From assembly GCA_016284485.1 (NCBI GenBank), contig JAEEOX010000083.1, forward strand, positions 1 through 16,319: a stretch of 16,319 nucleotides of DNA, in the 5' to 3' direction. A program made the translations under genes and the position numbers. Position 1 is the first letter of the stretch; every line of letters begins with the position of its first letter. The DNA is from Bacillota bacterium (GTDB lineage Bacteria; Bacillota; Clostridia; Peptostreptococcales; Anaerovoracaceae). Positions 1 through 8,612 of the stretch are shown here, in pieces. Below the pieces are notes generated by a model that worked only from the letters and a program-made list of their open reading frames with translations, did not search any database and was not told where the DNA came from.

Positions 1-308
1 CATCTAAGGCCGAGAGTCTGTCTGCTCTCAGGTCTTACTTCTACGGGATCCTGGTAGTTGGCACCACCGATTCTCTTTTCTTTTACTTCCAACACAGGCA
101 TGATGTTGTTCATTGCCTTGTTGAATACTTCCAGGGGCTCCTCGCCTGTGGTCTGCTGGATCTTGTCGAAGGCGGAGTACACGATCTGCTGTGCGGTACC
201 CTTCTTGCCGTCGAGCATGATGCTGTTGATGAGCTTAGCTACAACAACGCTTCCATAAACAGGATCCGGAAGTACTTCTCTCTTTGGAACATTACCTTTT
301 CTAGGCAC
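1..308 (-). CDS. rpsG: 30S ribosomal protein S7 (partial, 3' end cut by window edge)
   Basis: S7 nucleates assembly of the 3' major domain (head) of 16S rRNA and lines the E site; in many bacteria it also represses its own operon. The first 102 codons are visible and read MPRKGNVPKREVLPDP, then the conserved stretch around VAKLINSIMLDGKKGTAQQI and a VRPERRQTL-like arginine-rich segment at the left edge, all typical of S7 (usual length about 156 residues). The start is GTG, not ATG: GTG CCT AGA at 308-300, preceded at good distance by a strong GGAGG. No ATG in this frame fits the conserved N-terminus. It follows rpsL after an unusually long 219-nt spacer and probably shares its transcript. fusA and tuf would be expected next, outside the window. 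Confidence 0.97.
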   Translation of the reverse strand, partial: MPRKGNVPKREVLPDPVYGSVVVAKLINSIMLDGKKGTAQQIVYSAFDKIQQTTGEEPLEVFNKAMNNIMPVLEVKEKRIGGANYQDPVEVRPESRQTLGLR

Positions 309-527
309 TTCTCTTCCCTCCTAATCTGATGTCTCTGATTCTGTCTTATCTAGTACAGAGCCATCCGCAAAAAATATAACTTGCTTTCTTCACCCCGTTC
401 ACCGGGATTACTCCGGGTCTGGCCTTATCTTTGCCTCCCCGGTTTTTAGGGGTACTCGGCAATAGCCGTGAGCGCTCTTTAATGTTTTATGTCAAAAAAG
501 ATTGCTCTACCCTTTCAGGCTTCAGGT
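309..527 (-). other. Structured rpsL-rpsG spacer, possible S7 control region
   Basis: There is no gene in these 219 nt. Read on the minus strand, the spacer holds in order an 8-nt palindrome GAGCGCTC (470-477), a small hairpin CGGC-TATT-GCCG (457-468), a CCCC/GGGG hairpin (437-452) and a CCCG-GTGAA-CGGG hairpin (394-406) preceded by AGTAATC. It ends with the rpsG Shine-Dalgarno. In Escherichia coli S7 represses translation by binding the rpsL-rpsG spacer, so a similar role is possible here, but this is inference. No convincing promoter or terminator was found: a TTGACA at 490-495 has no -10 partner, and a T6 run at 494-499 has no stem before it. Confidence 0.4.
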
Positions 528-947
528 TTATTTCTTTACCTTGGGCCTCTTGGCGCCGTACTTCGAACGAGCCTGAAGTCTTCCTGCCACGCCTGCAGTA
601 TCAAGTGTGCCTCTGATGATGTGATATCTCACACCGGGAAGGTCCTTGACACGGCCGCCTCTGATGAGGACGACGCTGTGCTCCTGGAGATTGTGACCAA
701 TTCCGGGAATGTAGGCGGTAACTTCGATCCCGTTGGTAAGTCTGACTCTGGCAACTTTTCTGAGTGCTGAGTTAGGCTTCTTGGGGGTCACTGTCTTAAC
801 GGAAGTGCAAACTCCTCTCTTCTGCGGGGAATCTGTGTTTGTGGCAACTCTTCTTAAAGAGTTCATTCCCTTGTTGAGAGCAGGAGCAGCGGACTTCTTA
901 ACTGACGTAGCTCTGCCTTCGCGTACTAACTGGTTAATTGTAGGCAT
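528..947 (-). CDS. rpsL: 30S ribosomal protein S12
   Basis: S12 sits at the decoding centre and controls translational accuracy. The 139-residue product is the long Gram-positive form: it carries an extra segment (about residues 25-40) absent from the 124-residue E. coli protein. Conserved motifs are PQKRGVC (41-47), PKKPNSALRK (55-64), the GIEVTAYIPGIGHNLQEHS loop and GGRVKDLPGVRYH. The lysines where streptomycin-resistance changes arise (K56 and K101 here; K43 and K88 in E. coli) are both wild type, so a streptomycin-sensitive ribosome is predicted. D102 is the usual methylthiolation site. The start follows AAAGGAG at 8-9 nt. It has its own promoter at 1034-1063 and leads the str operon. 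Confidence 0.99.
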   Translation of the reverse strand: MPTINQLVREGRATSVKKSAAPALNKGMNSLRRVATNTDSPQKRGVCTSVKTVTPKKPNSALRKVARVRLTNGIEVTAYIPGIGHNLQEHSVVLIRGGRVKDLPGVRYHIIRGTLDTAGVAGRLQARSKYGAKRPKVKK

Positions 948-989
948 CTTTTTCTCCTTTCTTGGAAGATTTTTTATTTCAAGCCTATG

Positions 990-1021
990 AGCCCGGGGAC
1001 GGGTCCCCGGGCTTTAAGCCC
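990..1021 (-). promoter_or_regulatory. GC-rich hairpin in the rpsL leader
   Basis: A perfect 9-bp stem (991-999 with 1004-1012), extended by one A-T pair (990/1013), closes a 4-nt loop. It lies about 14 nt downstream of the predicted rpsL transcription start. No U-run follows on the minus strand, so it is not a classical intrinsic terminator. A second, weaker hairpin (GGGCT-taa-AGCCC, 1009-1021) shares four bases with it, and the two cannot form together. Possible roles are transcript stabilisation, S12 or S7 feedback, or a block to read-through from rpoC. The role is inference; the structure is seen directly. Confidence 0.55.
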
Positions 1022-1033
1022 AAAAGCGGTATT

Positions 1034-1063
1034 ATTTTATCACATTCGTAAGTCTGGTGTCAA
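1034..1063 (-). promoter_or_regulatory. Promoter for rpsL-rpsG
   Basis: On the minus strand TTGACA (1058-1063, perfect -35) is followed after 18 nt by TAAAAT (1034-1039, five of six to consensus), with a TGA just before it that makes an extended -10. Predicted transcription start is near 1027. The -35 begins 6 nt past the rpoC stop codon, so the str operon restarts transcription directly behind rpoC. Confidence 0.75.
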
Positions 1064-1068
1064 CGGAA

Positions 1069-4000
1069 TTATTCTGCCTGAACGGCCTCTTCAACCGCAT
1101 CTTCCATGACTTCCACCGCTTCCCCCGGCATATCTGCCGGAATGTCGGAAACTGCATCCTCAGCGGATTCCTTTTCCCTGTTCTTTTCCTGGATCTCCGC
1201 TTCCTTGAGCCTTCTCTGTTCTTCCAGATACTGCTCGATGACCTGGGCGTTTACGCCGTAGTCAACGGAAACGTTTCTGTATCTCTTCATACCGGTTCCG
1301 GCAGGGATGAGTTTACCGATGATGACGTTCTCCTTGAGACCCTGGAGCTTGTCGGTCTTGCCCTTGATGGCAGCGTCCGTCAGCACCTTGGTGGTCTCCT
1401 GGAAGGAAGCAGCTGACAGGAATGAGTTGGCGGCCAGAGCAGCCTTGGTGATTCCCTGAAGAGTCAGCTTGTATTCAGCAGGCTGCTTGCCCTCAGCGAT
1501 TACCTCGGCGTTGGCGTCCTCGATCTCATACTTGTTGTAAAGGCTTCCGGGAAGGAGGCTGGTGTCTCCGGGGTTCTCCACCTTGAACTTGGAGAGCATC
1601 TGGGAAACGATGACTTCGATATGCTTGTCGTTGATATCTACACCCTGCTTCTTGTATACTCTCTTGACTTCCTTTACGACGTACTCGTGAACGCCCTCGG
1701 CGCCTTTGAGTCTTAAGATGTCGTGAGGATCAAGGGGTCCCTTTGTGATGTTGTCGCCGGCCTTGACCTGGTTTCCTACCTTGACCAGGATCTGAGCACC
1801 GTAAGCTACGATGTAGGATCTGTCTCCTCCCTCTTCTCTTACGATGACCTCTGTCCTGTTATCGTCTCTGGGCTCGATGGAGATGACTTCTCCGTCTGCC
1901 TCGCAGATCTCAGCAAGTCCCTTGGGCTTACGTGCTTCGAAAAGCTCCTCTACCCTGGGAAGACCGCCGACGATGTCGTCTCCTGCAACTCCGCCGGAGT
2001 GGAAGGTTCTCATGGTCAGCTGTGTACCGGGCTCTCCGATGGACTGAGCGGCGATGATACCTACAGCCTCACCGATGTTGACCGGCTCATATGTAGCCAG
2101 GTTCCTGCCGTAGCACTTAGCGCATACGCCTGTCCTGGATTTGCAGGTCATGATGGAACGGATGGCGACTCTCTTGATGCCGGCCTTCTCGATGGCTGCA
2201 GCCTGCTCGTCGGTGATCTCCTCACCGGCCTGAGCCAGGATCTCGCCTGTCTCGGGATCTTCCACATCGTTGAACGCTGTACGTCCCGCGATCCTCTCCT
2301 TGAGGTCCTCGATCTCTTCCTTGCCGTCTCTGAACGCTTCAGCCACGATGTACTCATCGGTGCCGCAGTCGTACTCGTTGACGATCACGTTGTGAGATAC
2401 GTCTACAAGTCTTCTGGTCAGGTATCCTGAGTCAGCTGTTCTCAGAGCCGTGTCGGCCAGACCCTTACGGGCGCCGTTGGATGAGATGAAGTATTCCAGT
2501 ATGGACAGACCTTCACGGAAGTTGGATGTGATGGGCACTTCTACGGTCTTACCTGTGGCGTTGGCCATCAGTCCACGCATTCCTCCTACCTGACGGATCT
2601 GGTTCTTGGATCCACGGGCACCGGAGTGAGCCATGATCTGAAGGTTGTTCATGGGACCAAGCTTGTCCATAAGGGCGTCTGCCACTTCGTCGGTGGCGGC
2701 GTTCCAGATCTTGCAGACCTTCTCATATCTCTCCTGATTGGAGATGAGACCTGCTCTGAAAGCTCTCTCGAACTTATCGACTTCCTTCTCAGCCTTTGCT
2801 ACGATCTCGTCCTTCTCCTCGGGGATCTCCATGTCGTCGATGGAGATGGTGACCGCGGCCTTTGTGGAGTACTTGTATCCGGTATCCTTGATATAGTCCA
2901 GCATCAGGATGGTGCCGGTGTTTTCATGCTTGCGGAAGCACTTGTCGATGATCCTTCCAAGTTCTTTCTTGCCGCAGAGGAAGTCTACCTCCAGGCCGTA
3001 CTTGTCCTTGGTCCTGTCAACGAATCCCAGATCCTGCGGGATGCCGCGGTTGAAGATGAATCTTCCCACCGTGGACTCCACGAAGCTGTGACCCGCCTCA
3101 GCAGGATCGTCGCTCATTCTGACCTTGACCTTGGCGTGGATGGCGATGATGCCGTCCTGATATGCCATGAGCATCTCGTTGAGGTCTGTGAAGACCTTGC
3201 CGTCGCCCTTGACGGGAACTCTCTCGAATCCGTCATCGTGCTCCTGGAAGTCGTCGATCTGCTCGATGACCTTGCCGTTCTCTCCCACCTTCCTCATGAT
3301 GCCGGGATATGTCAGGTAGTATGATCCGAGGATCATGTCCTGGGTCGGCGTGGTGATGGGGGATCCGTCCTTGGGAGCAAGGATGTTGTTCACGGAGAGC
3401 ATGAGGAATCTTGCCTCAGCCTGAGCCTCTACTGAAAGAGGTACGTGAACAGCCATCTGGTCTCCGTCGAAGTCAGCGTTGAAGGGGGTACATACCAGAG
3501 GATGAAGCTTGATGGCCTTGCCCTCTACCAGTACCGGCTCGAATGCCTGGATGCCCAGTCTGTGCAGGGTAGGTGCACGGTTGAGCATTACGGGGTGCTG
3601 CTTGATGACGCCTTCGAGGACGTCCCATACCTGGGGACGGACCTTTTCCACCATCTTCTTTGCAGCCTTGATGTTGGAAGCGTATCCCTGCTCCACCAGC
3701 TCCTTCATGATGAAGGGCTTGAAGAGTTCCAGAGCCATGGTCTTGGGAAGACCGCACTGGTAGAACTTGAGCTCGGGTCCGACTACGATTACGGAACGTC
3801 CGGAGTAGTCTACACGCTTACCGAGAAGGTTCTGTCTGAATCTTCCCTGCTTACCCTTCAGCATGTCGGAAAGAGACTTGAGGGGACGGGATCCGGGTCC
3901 TGTCACCGCTCTTCCGCGGCGGCCGTTGTCGATCAGGGAGTCAACTGCTTCCTGGAGCATACGCTTCTCGTTCCTGACGATGATGTCGGGAGCGCCCAGT

Positions 4001-4842
4001 TCAAGCAGTCTCTTCAGACGGTTGTTTCTGTTGATGACCCTTCTGTAAAGGTCGTTCAGGTCGGAGGTGGCGAATCTGCCGCCGTCCAGCTGGACCATGG
4101 GTCTGATGTCGGGCGGGATCACGGGGATCACCGTCAGTACCATCCACTCGGGACGGTTGCCGGAGATGCGGAGGGCCTCGATGACTTCAAGGCGTCTGCC
4201 TATTCTCAGTCTCTTCTGGCCTGTGGCTCCTCTCAGCTTTTCTCTCAGGTCGTCGGAAAGAGCTTCAAGATCGATGTCGCAGAGAAGCTTTCTGATGGCT
4301 TCTGCGCCCATGCCTGCCTTGAAGGTGTTTCCATATGCCTCCCTGGCCTCTCTGTACTGCTGCTCGGAAAGGATCTCCTTGTAGGCGAGATCTGTCTCTC
4401 CGGGATCAGTTACTATGTATGAGGCAAAGTAAAGGACTCTCTCAAGATTTCTGGGGCTGATGTCCAGGCAGAGACCCATTCTGGAGGGTGTGCCCTTGAA
4501 GTACCAGATGTGGGATACAGGTGCTGCCAGCTCGATGTGGCCCATTCTCTCACGTCTTACCTTGGCCTTTGTGACCTCTACTCCGCAGCGGTCGCAGATG
4601 ATGCCCTTGTACTTGATCCTCTTGTATTTACCGCAGTGGCACTCCCAGTCTTTCATGGGTCCGAAGATCCTCTCGCAGAAGAGGCCGTCTCTCTCGGGTT
4701 TCAGTGTCCTGTAGTTGATGGTCTCGGGCTTGGTGACCTCGCCGTGGGACCATTCAAGTATTTTTTCCGGTGACGCCAGGCTTATCTGGATGGCTTCGAA
4801 ATTGTTTAACTCGTTCTTGTTTTCTTTGATCTGATCGGTCAT
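1069..4842 (-). CDS. rpoC: DNA-directed RNA polymerase subunit beta'
   Basis: This is the catalytic beta' subunit of RNA polymerase, 1257 residues (B. subtilis about 1199, E. coli about 1407). The N-terminal zinc finger has C68, C70, C83 and C86. The catalytic loop NADFDGD is at 455-461, with Mg-binding D457, D459 and D461. The bridge helix GARKGLADTALRTADSGY begins near residue 790. The second zinc site uses C826, C900, C907 and C910. The trigger loop starts at MRTFH (944-948) and lacks the long insertion found in Proteobacteria. The C-terminus ends in an acidic tail rich in Glu and Ala (about 1220-1257). The start follows AAGGAGG at 9 nt; that site overlaps the rpoB stop codon, with a gap of 14 nt, which indicates translational coupling. 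No terminator follows; the rpsL promoter begins at once. Confidence 0.99.
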   Translation of the reverse strand: MTDQIKENKNELNNFEAIQISLASPEKILEWSHGEVTKPETINYRTLKPERDGLFCERIFGPMKDWECHCGKYKRIKYKGIICDRCGVEVTKAKVRRERMGHIELAAPVSHIWYFKGTPSRMGLCLDISPRNLERVLYFASYIVTDPGETDLAYKEILSEQQYREAREAYGNTFKAGMGAEAIRKLLCDIDLEALSDDLREKLRGATGQKRLRIGRRLEVIEALRISGNRPEWMVLTVIPVIPPDIRPMVQLDGGRFATSDLNDLYRRVINRNNRLKRLLELGAPDIIVRNEKRMLQEAVDSLIDNGRRGRAVTGPGSRPLKSLSDMLKGKQGRFRQNLLGKRVDYSGRSVIVVGPELKFYQCGLPKTMALELFKPFIMKELVEQGYASNIKAAKKMVEKVRPQVWDVLEGVIKQHPVMLNRAPTLHRLGIQAFEPVLVEGKAIKLHPLVCTPFNADFDGDQMAVHVPLSVEAQAEARFLMLSVNNILAPKDGSPITTPTQDMILGSYYLTYPGIMRKVGENGKVIEQIDDFQEHDDGFERVPVKGDGKVFTDLNEMLMAYQDGIIAIHAKVKVRMSDDPAEAGHSFVESTVGRFIFNRGIPQDLGFVDRTKDKYGLEVDFLCGKKELGRIIDKCFRKHENTGTILMLDYIKDTGYKYSTKAAVTISIDDMEIPEEKDEIVAKAEKEVDKFERAFRAGLISNQERYEKVCKIWNAATDEVADALMDKLGPMNNLQIMAHSGARGSKNQIRQVGGMRGLMANATGKTVEVPITSNFREGLSILEYFISSNGARKGLADTALRTADSGYLTRRLVDVSHNVIVNEYDCGTDEYIVAEAFRDGKEEIEDLKERIAGRTAFNDVEDPETGEILAQAGEEITDEQAAAIEKAGIKRVAIRSIMTCKSRTGVCAKCYGRNLATYEPVNIGEAVGIIAAQSIGEPGTQLTMRTFHSGGVAGDDIVGGLPRVEELFEARKPKGLAEICEADGEVISIEPRDDNRTEVIVREEGGDRSYIVAYGAQILVKVGNQVKAGDNITKGPLDPHDILRLKGAEGVHEYVVKEVKRVYKKQGVDINDKHIEVIVSQMLSKFKVENPGDTSLLPGSLYNKYEIEDANAEVIAEGKQPAEYKLTLQGITKAALAANSFLSAASFQETTKVLTDAAIKGKTDKLQGLKENVIIGKLIPAGTGMKRYRNVSVDYGVNAQVIEQYLEEQRRLKEAEIQEKNREKESAEDAVSDIPADMPGEAVEVMEDAVEEAVQAE

Positions 4843-4856
4843 TATTCCAAGCCTCC

Positions 4857-7800
4857 TTAAAATTCTTCGCCTGCTGCGGTGTCTTCAACGAAACCTTCCT
4901 GATAGAGCTCCTCTTCAGATACCATCTGAGTCTCCATTTCCATGGTCCTCTCGGCGTTTGGAACGTCGTCGTCATCTGAAAGTTCCTTGATCTCTATTTC
5001 TTTTGCGTTCTCGTCAAGGACCTTTACGTCCAGAGCCAGAGCCTGGAGCTCCTTGATGAGTACCTTGAAGGATTCGGGTATTCCGGGTGTCGGGATGTTT
5101 TCTCCCTTAACGATGGCTTCGTAGGTCTTGACACGTCCCACGATGTCGTCCGACTTGACAGTCAGGATCTCCTGCAGGGTGTAAGCCGCGCCGTAAGCCT
5201 CCAGGGCCCAGACTTCCATCTCTCCGAAACGCTGTCCGCCGAACTGCGCCTTGCCTCCCAGCGGCTGCTGGGTGACCAGGGAGTACGGACCCGTGGAACG
5301 GGCGTGGATCTTGTCGTCTACCAGATGGTGGAGTTTGAGCATGTACATGTATCCGACGGTTACCGGATGATCAAAATACTCGCCTGTACGGCCGTCTCTC
5401 AGTCTGAGTTTGCCGTTCTTGGGGTATCCTGTCTCTTCCAGCAGGTGGATGATGTCGCTTTCCTTTGCTCCGTCGAATACGGGGGTGGCGATGTACCATC
5501 CCTTCTTCTTGCAGGCAAGGCCCAGGTGGACCTCAAGTACCTGTCCTACGTTCATACGTGAGGGCACGCCCAGAGGATTGAGCATTACCTGAAGGGGCTG
5601 TCCGTTCTCAAGGAAGGGCATGTCTTCCTCAGGAAGGATCCTGGAGATAACGCCCTTGTTTCCGTGACGTCCGGACATCTTGTCGCCTACGTTGATCTTT
5701 CTCTTGGTGGCAACGTAGACTCTCACCAGTTTGTTTACTCCGGGAGGAAGTTCGTCGCCGTTCTCACGGGTAAAGATCTTCACGTCCACTACGATTCCCG
5801 TTTCGCCGTGAGGTACCTTGAGGGAAGTGTCTCTGACTTCTCTGGCCTTCTCACCGAAGATGGCTCTCAGCAGTCTCTCCTCGGAGGTGAGCTCTGTCTC
5901 TCCCTTGGGAGTGACCTTGCCCACCAGGATGTCCATGGCGCTGACTTCAGCACCGATCCTGACGATACCGTCTTCGTCCAGGTCCTTAAGGGCATCTTCG
6001 CCTACGTTGGGAATGTCTCTGGTGATCTCCTCGGCGCCGAGCTTGGTGTCTCTGGCCTCGGATTCATATTCTTCAATATGGATGGACGTAAGGACGTCAT
6101 CCATGAGAAGTCTCTCGTTGAGGACGACAGCGTCCTCGTAGTTGTATCCTTCCCAGGTCATGAAACCGATGAGAAGGTTCTTGCCCAGAGCGATCTCGCC
6201 CATATCGGTGGAGGGTCCGTCTGCGATGACTTCGCCCTTCTCGATGTGCTCGCCGTGGGAAACGATGGGTCTCTGGTTGACGCAGGTACCCTGGTTGGAT
6301 CTTTTGAACTTCAGAAGGTCATACTGATCCACTCCGTTGTCGGAGTCTCTTCTGATCAGGATGGTCTCTGCGTCCACGAATTCAACGGTTCCTGCTTCTT
6401 TGCAGAGGATGACTACTCCGGAGTCACAGGCAGCCTTGTACTCCATACCTGTTCCGATCATGGGTGCTTCCGTGACCAGAAGAGGCACAGCCTGACGCTG
6501 CATGTTGGAACCCATCAGAGCACGGTTGGCGTCGTCGTTCTCCAGGAAGGGGATCATGGCCGTAGCCACGGATACTACCTGCTTCGGGGAAACGTCCATG
6601 TAGTCCACGGAATCGGCGGATGCCAGCGAGATCTCGCCGTGCTCCGACCTGCAGGCTACCTTGGCGTTGATGAAACGTCCCTCTGAATCCAGCGGTTCGT
6701 TGGCTTCTGCGATGACGCACATCTCTTCCTCGTCAGCGGTGATGTATCTGATCTCATCCGTAACGACTCCGTCCTTCACGATCCTGTAGGGGGTCTCGAT
6801 GAAGCCGTACTTGTTGATGATGCCATATGTGGTGAGCGATCCGATAAGTCCGATGTTGGGACCTTCAGGAGTCTCGATGGGACACATTCTTCCATAGTGG
6901 GAGTGGTGGACGTCTCTGACCTCGAATCCCGCTCTCTCTCTGGAAAGTCCGCCGGGTCCAAGTGCCGACAGTCTTCTCATGTGAGTGAGTTCTGCAAGAG
7001 GATTGTTCTGGTCCATGAACTGTGACAGCTGGGATGAACCGAAGAACTCCTTGACAGCTGCGGTCACAGGTCTGATGTTCATCAGAGCCTGAGGTGTGGT
7101 GACGTCGATGTCCTGAGTCATCATTCTCTCACGGATGACTCTCTCCATCCTGGACAGACCGATCCTGAACTGGTTCTGGAGAAGTTCTCCTACAGTTCTC
7201 AGTCTTCTGTTTCCAAGGTGGTCGATATCGTCCACGCTGCCGATCCCGTAGTTAAGGTTGATCAGGTAGCTTACGGAAGCGATGATGTCCTCATTGATGA
7301 TGTGCTTCGGGCTCAGCTCGTTCTTCCTGTCCACCAGCATCTCCTTGAGTTCTTCCTCGTTGGAAGCCTTCTCGAAGATCTCGTGGAGCACGGGATAGAA
7401 CACCTTGTCCCCGAGCTTCAGTGAATCGTAGTCAACGTCCTTGTACTGGGGTTCGTATTCCTCGGCATAGGCCTTGATGTCAACGAATCTGGAGCCGATG
7501 ACCTTTGTGGTCTGTCCTTCCTTCTCCTTCTCCATGGCGCATGCCATTACATACTCCACGCCGGAGTTCTCGATGCGGGTGGCCATGGCGCGGTCAAGCA
7601 CCGTTCCCGCCTCGTAGAGGATCTCGCCGGTCTCGGGAGCCACAACGTCTTCCATGAGCTTGACGCCTGTAAGACGATTGGAAAGTCCCAGCTTCTTGTT
7701 GTATTTATATCTGCCTACCTTGGCCAGATCGTAACGCTTGGGGTCGTAGAACATGGCGTTGAACGCCTGCCTTGCGCTCTCGATCGTGGGAGGTTCAGCC

Positions 7801-8522
7801 GGTCTTATCTTCTTGTATATTTCCTTGATGCCTTCTTCGTAGTCCTTGGTGGTGTCCTTCTCAAGGGTCGCCTGGAGTCTCTCATCGTTTCCGAAGACTT
7901 CGATGATCTCCTGATCAGAACCAAGGCCGATGGCTCTCAGAAGTGTGGTGACGGGCTGCTTTCTGGTACGGTCGACTCTTACGGAAAGCACTCCGTTGGA
8001 ATCGGTCTCGTATTCGATCCAGGCTCCCCTGTTGGGTATTATCTGGGTCGAGAAAAGCTTGTTGTTCGACTTATCTGTCTCCACTGAGTAGTACGGTCCG
8101 GGGGAACGCACCAGCTGCGTTACGACTACACGCTCAGCACCGTTGTAAATGAAGGTTCCTCTCTCAGTCATCAGGGGGAAATCACCCATGAAGACTTCCT
8201 GTTCCTTCACCTCACCGGTCTCGCGGTTGATGAGTCTTACTCTTACTTTAAGCGGAGCTGCGTATGTTACATCCCTGTCCTTGCACTCTTCCTTGGGATA
8301 CTTGGGCTTATCCGAAAGAGTATAGTCAATGAACTCAAGCACGAGATTTCCGGAGAAGTCCTTTATGGGGGAAACGTCTTCAAAGACTTCCTTCAGTCCT
8401 TCTTCCACGAACCACTTGTAAGAATCCGTCTGGATCTGAATGAGGTTCGGCATCTCGCAGACTTCATTGATCTTAGCGAATGTCATACGCTCTTTTCTAC
8501 CTACTTTTATAGGTCTCGGCAT
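4857..8522 (-). CDS. rpoB: DNA-directed RNA polymerase subunit beta
   Basis: This is the beta subunit of RNA polymerase, 1221 residues, full length for a Firmicute. The N-terminus has the conserved MPNLIQIQTDSY segment. The rifampicin pocket reads QLSQFMDQNNPLAELTH then MRRLSALGP: D504, H514 and S519 (E. coli D516, H526, S531) are the sensitive-type residues, but residue 515 is Met where E. coli, Bacillus and most bacteria have Lys (K527). The active-site lysines K948 and K956 lie in GDKMSGRHGNKG (E. coli K1065 and K1073). The C-terminal GGKAQFGGQRFGEMEVWALEA segment is intact and is followed by an acidic tail. The start is set by AAGGAG 9 nt upstream. Transcription comes from its own promoter at 8613-8649 through an 84-nt leader, not by simple read-through from rplL. 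Confidence 0.99.
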   Translation of the reverse strand: MPRPIKVGRKERMTFAKINEVCEMPNLIQIQTDSYKWFVEEGLKEVFEDVSPIKDFSGNLVLEFIDYTLSDKPKYPKEECKDRDVTYAAPLKVRVRLINRETGEVKEQEVFMGDFPLMTERGTFIYNGAERVVVTQLVRSPGPYYSVETDKSNNKLFSTQIIPNRGAWIEYETDSNGVLSVRVDRTRKQPVTTLLRAIGLGSDQEIIEVFGNDERLQATLEKDTTKDYEEGIKEIYKKIRPAEPPTIESARQAFNAMFYDPKRYDLAKVGRYKYNKKLGLSNRLTGVKLMEDVVAPETGEILYEAGTVLDRAMATRIENSGVEYVMACAMEKEKEGQTTKVIGSRFVDIKAYAEEYEPQYKDVDYDSLKLGDKVFYPVLHEIFEKASNEEELKEMLVDRKNELSPKHIINEDIIASVSYLINLNYGIGSVDDIDHLGNRRLRTVGELLQNQFRIGLSRMERVIRERMMTQDIDVTTPQALMNIRPVTAAVKEFFGSSQLSQFMDQNNPLAELTHMRRLSALGPGGLSRERAGFEVRDVHHSHYGRMCPIETPEGPNIGLIGSLTTYGIINKYGFIETPYRIVKDGVVTDEIRYITADEEEMCVIAEANEPLDSEGRFINAKVACRSEHGEISLASADSVDYMDVSPKQVVSVATAMIPFLENDDANRALMGSNMQRQAVPLLVTEAPMIGTGMEYKAACDSGVVILCKEAGTVEFVDAETILIRRDSDNGVDQYDLLKFKRSNQGTCVNQRPIVSHGEHIEKGEVIADGPSTDMGEIALGKNLLIGFMTWEGYNYEDAVVLNERLLMDDVLTSIHIEEYESEARDTKLGAEEITRDIPNVGEDALKDLDEDGIVRIGAEVSAMDILVGKVTPKGETELTSEERLLRAIFGEKAREVRDTSLKVPHGETGIVVDVKIFTRENGDELPPGVNKLVRVYVATKRKINVGDKMSGRHGNKGVISRILPEEDMPFLENGQPLQVMLNPLGVPSRMNVGQVLEVHLGLACKKKGWYIATPVFDGAKESDIIHLLEETGYPKNGKLRLRDGRTGEYFDHPVTVGYMYMLKLHHLVDDKIHARSTGPYSLVTQQPLGGKAQFGGQRFGEMEVWALEAYGAAYTLQEILTVKSDDIVGRVKTYEAIVKGENIPTPGIPESFKVLIKELQALALDVKVLDENAKEIEIKELSDDDDVPNAERTMEMETQMVSEEELYQEGFVEDTAAGEEF

Positions 8523-8555
8523 TTTCCATCACTCCTTATGTCTTTAACTGGATCC

Positions 8556-8597
8556 ATGCCTCCGATGCGCTATTTACTGGAGCGCATAAAAAGGCAT
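8556..8597 (-). promoter_or_regulatory. Nested stem-loop in the rpoB leader
   Basis: Two perfect inverted repeats nest in the rpoB 5' leader: an inner 7-bp stem ATGCGCT/AGCGCAT (8565-8571 with 8581-8587, 9-nt loop) and an outer 6-bp stem ATGCCT/AGGCAT (8556-8561 with 8592-8597). The structure starts about 9 nt after the predicted transcription start and ends about 20 nt before the rpoB ribosome binding site. No U-run follows, so it is not a terminator. It matches no leader family I can name; a regulatory or mRNA-stabilising role is inference. Confidence 0.55.
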
Positions 8598-8612
8598 TCT
8601 AATTTTTATGGC

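Noticed and set aside
391..452. Known riboswitch (c-di-GMP or c-di-AMP type) in the rpsL-rpsG spacer
   Set aside because: Only short pieces such as GGCAAAG and GGGGTGAA look similar; the order and paired regions of those classes are missing.
467..499. TTGACA at 490-495 and T6 run at 494-499 as promoter or terminator in the rpsL-rpsG spacer
   Set aside because: The -10 position reads CTCACG, and no stem precedes the T run.
2626..6686. Long plus-strand open frames (for example 3445-4422 and 5664-6686) opposite rpoC and rpoB
   Set aside because: They are antisense to highly conserved genes, have no recognisable domains or ribosome binding sites, and arise from the codon bias of the real genes.
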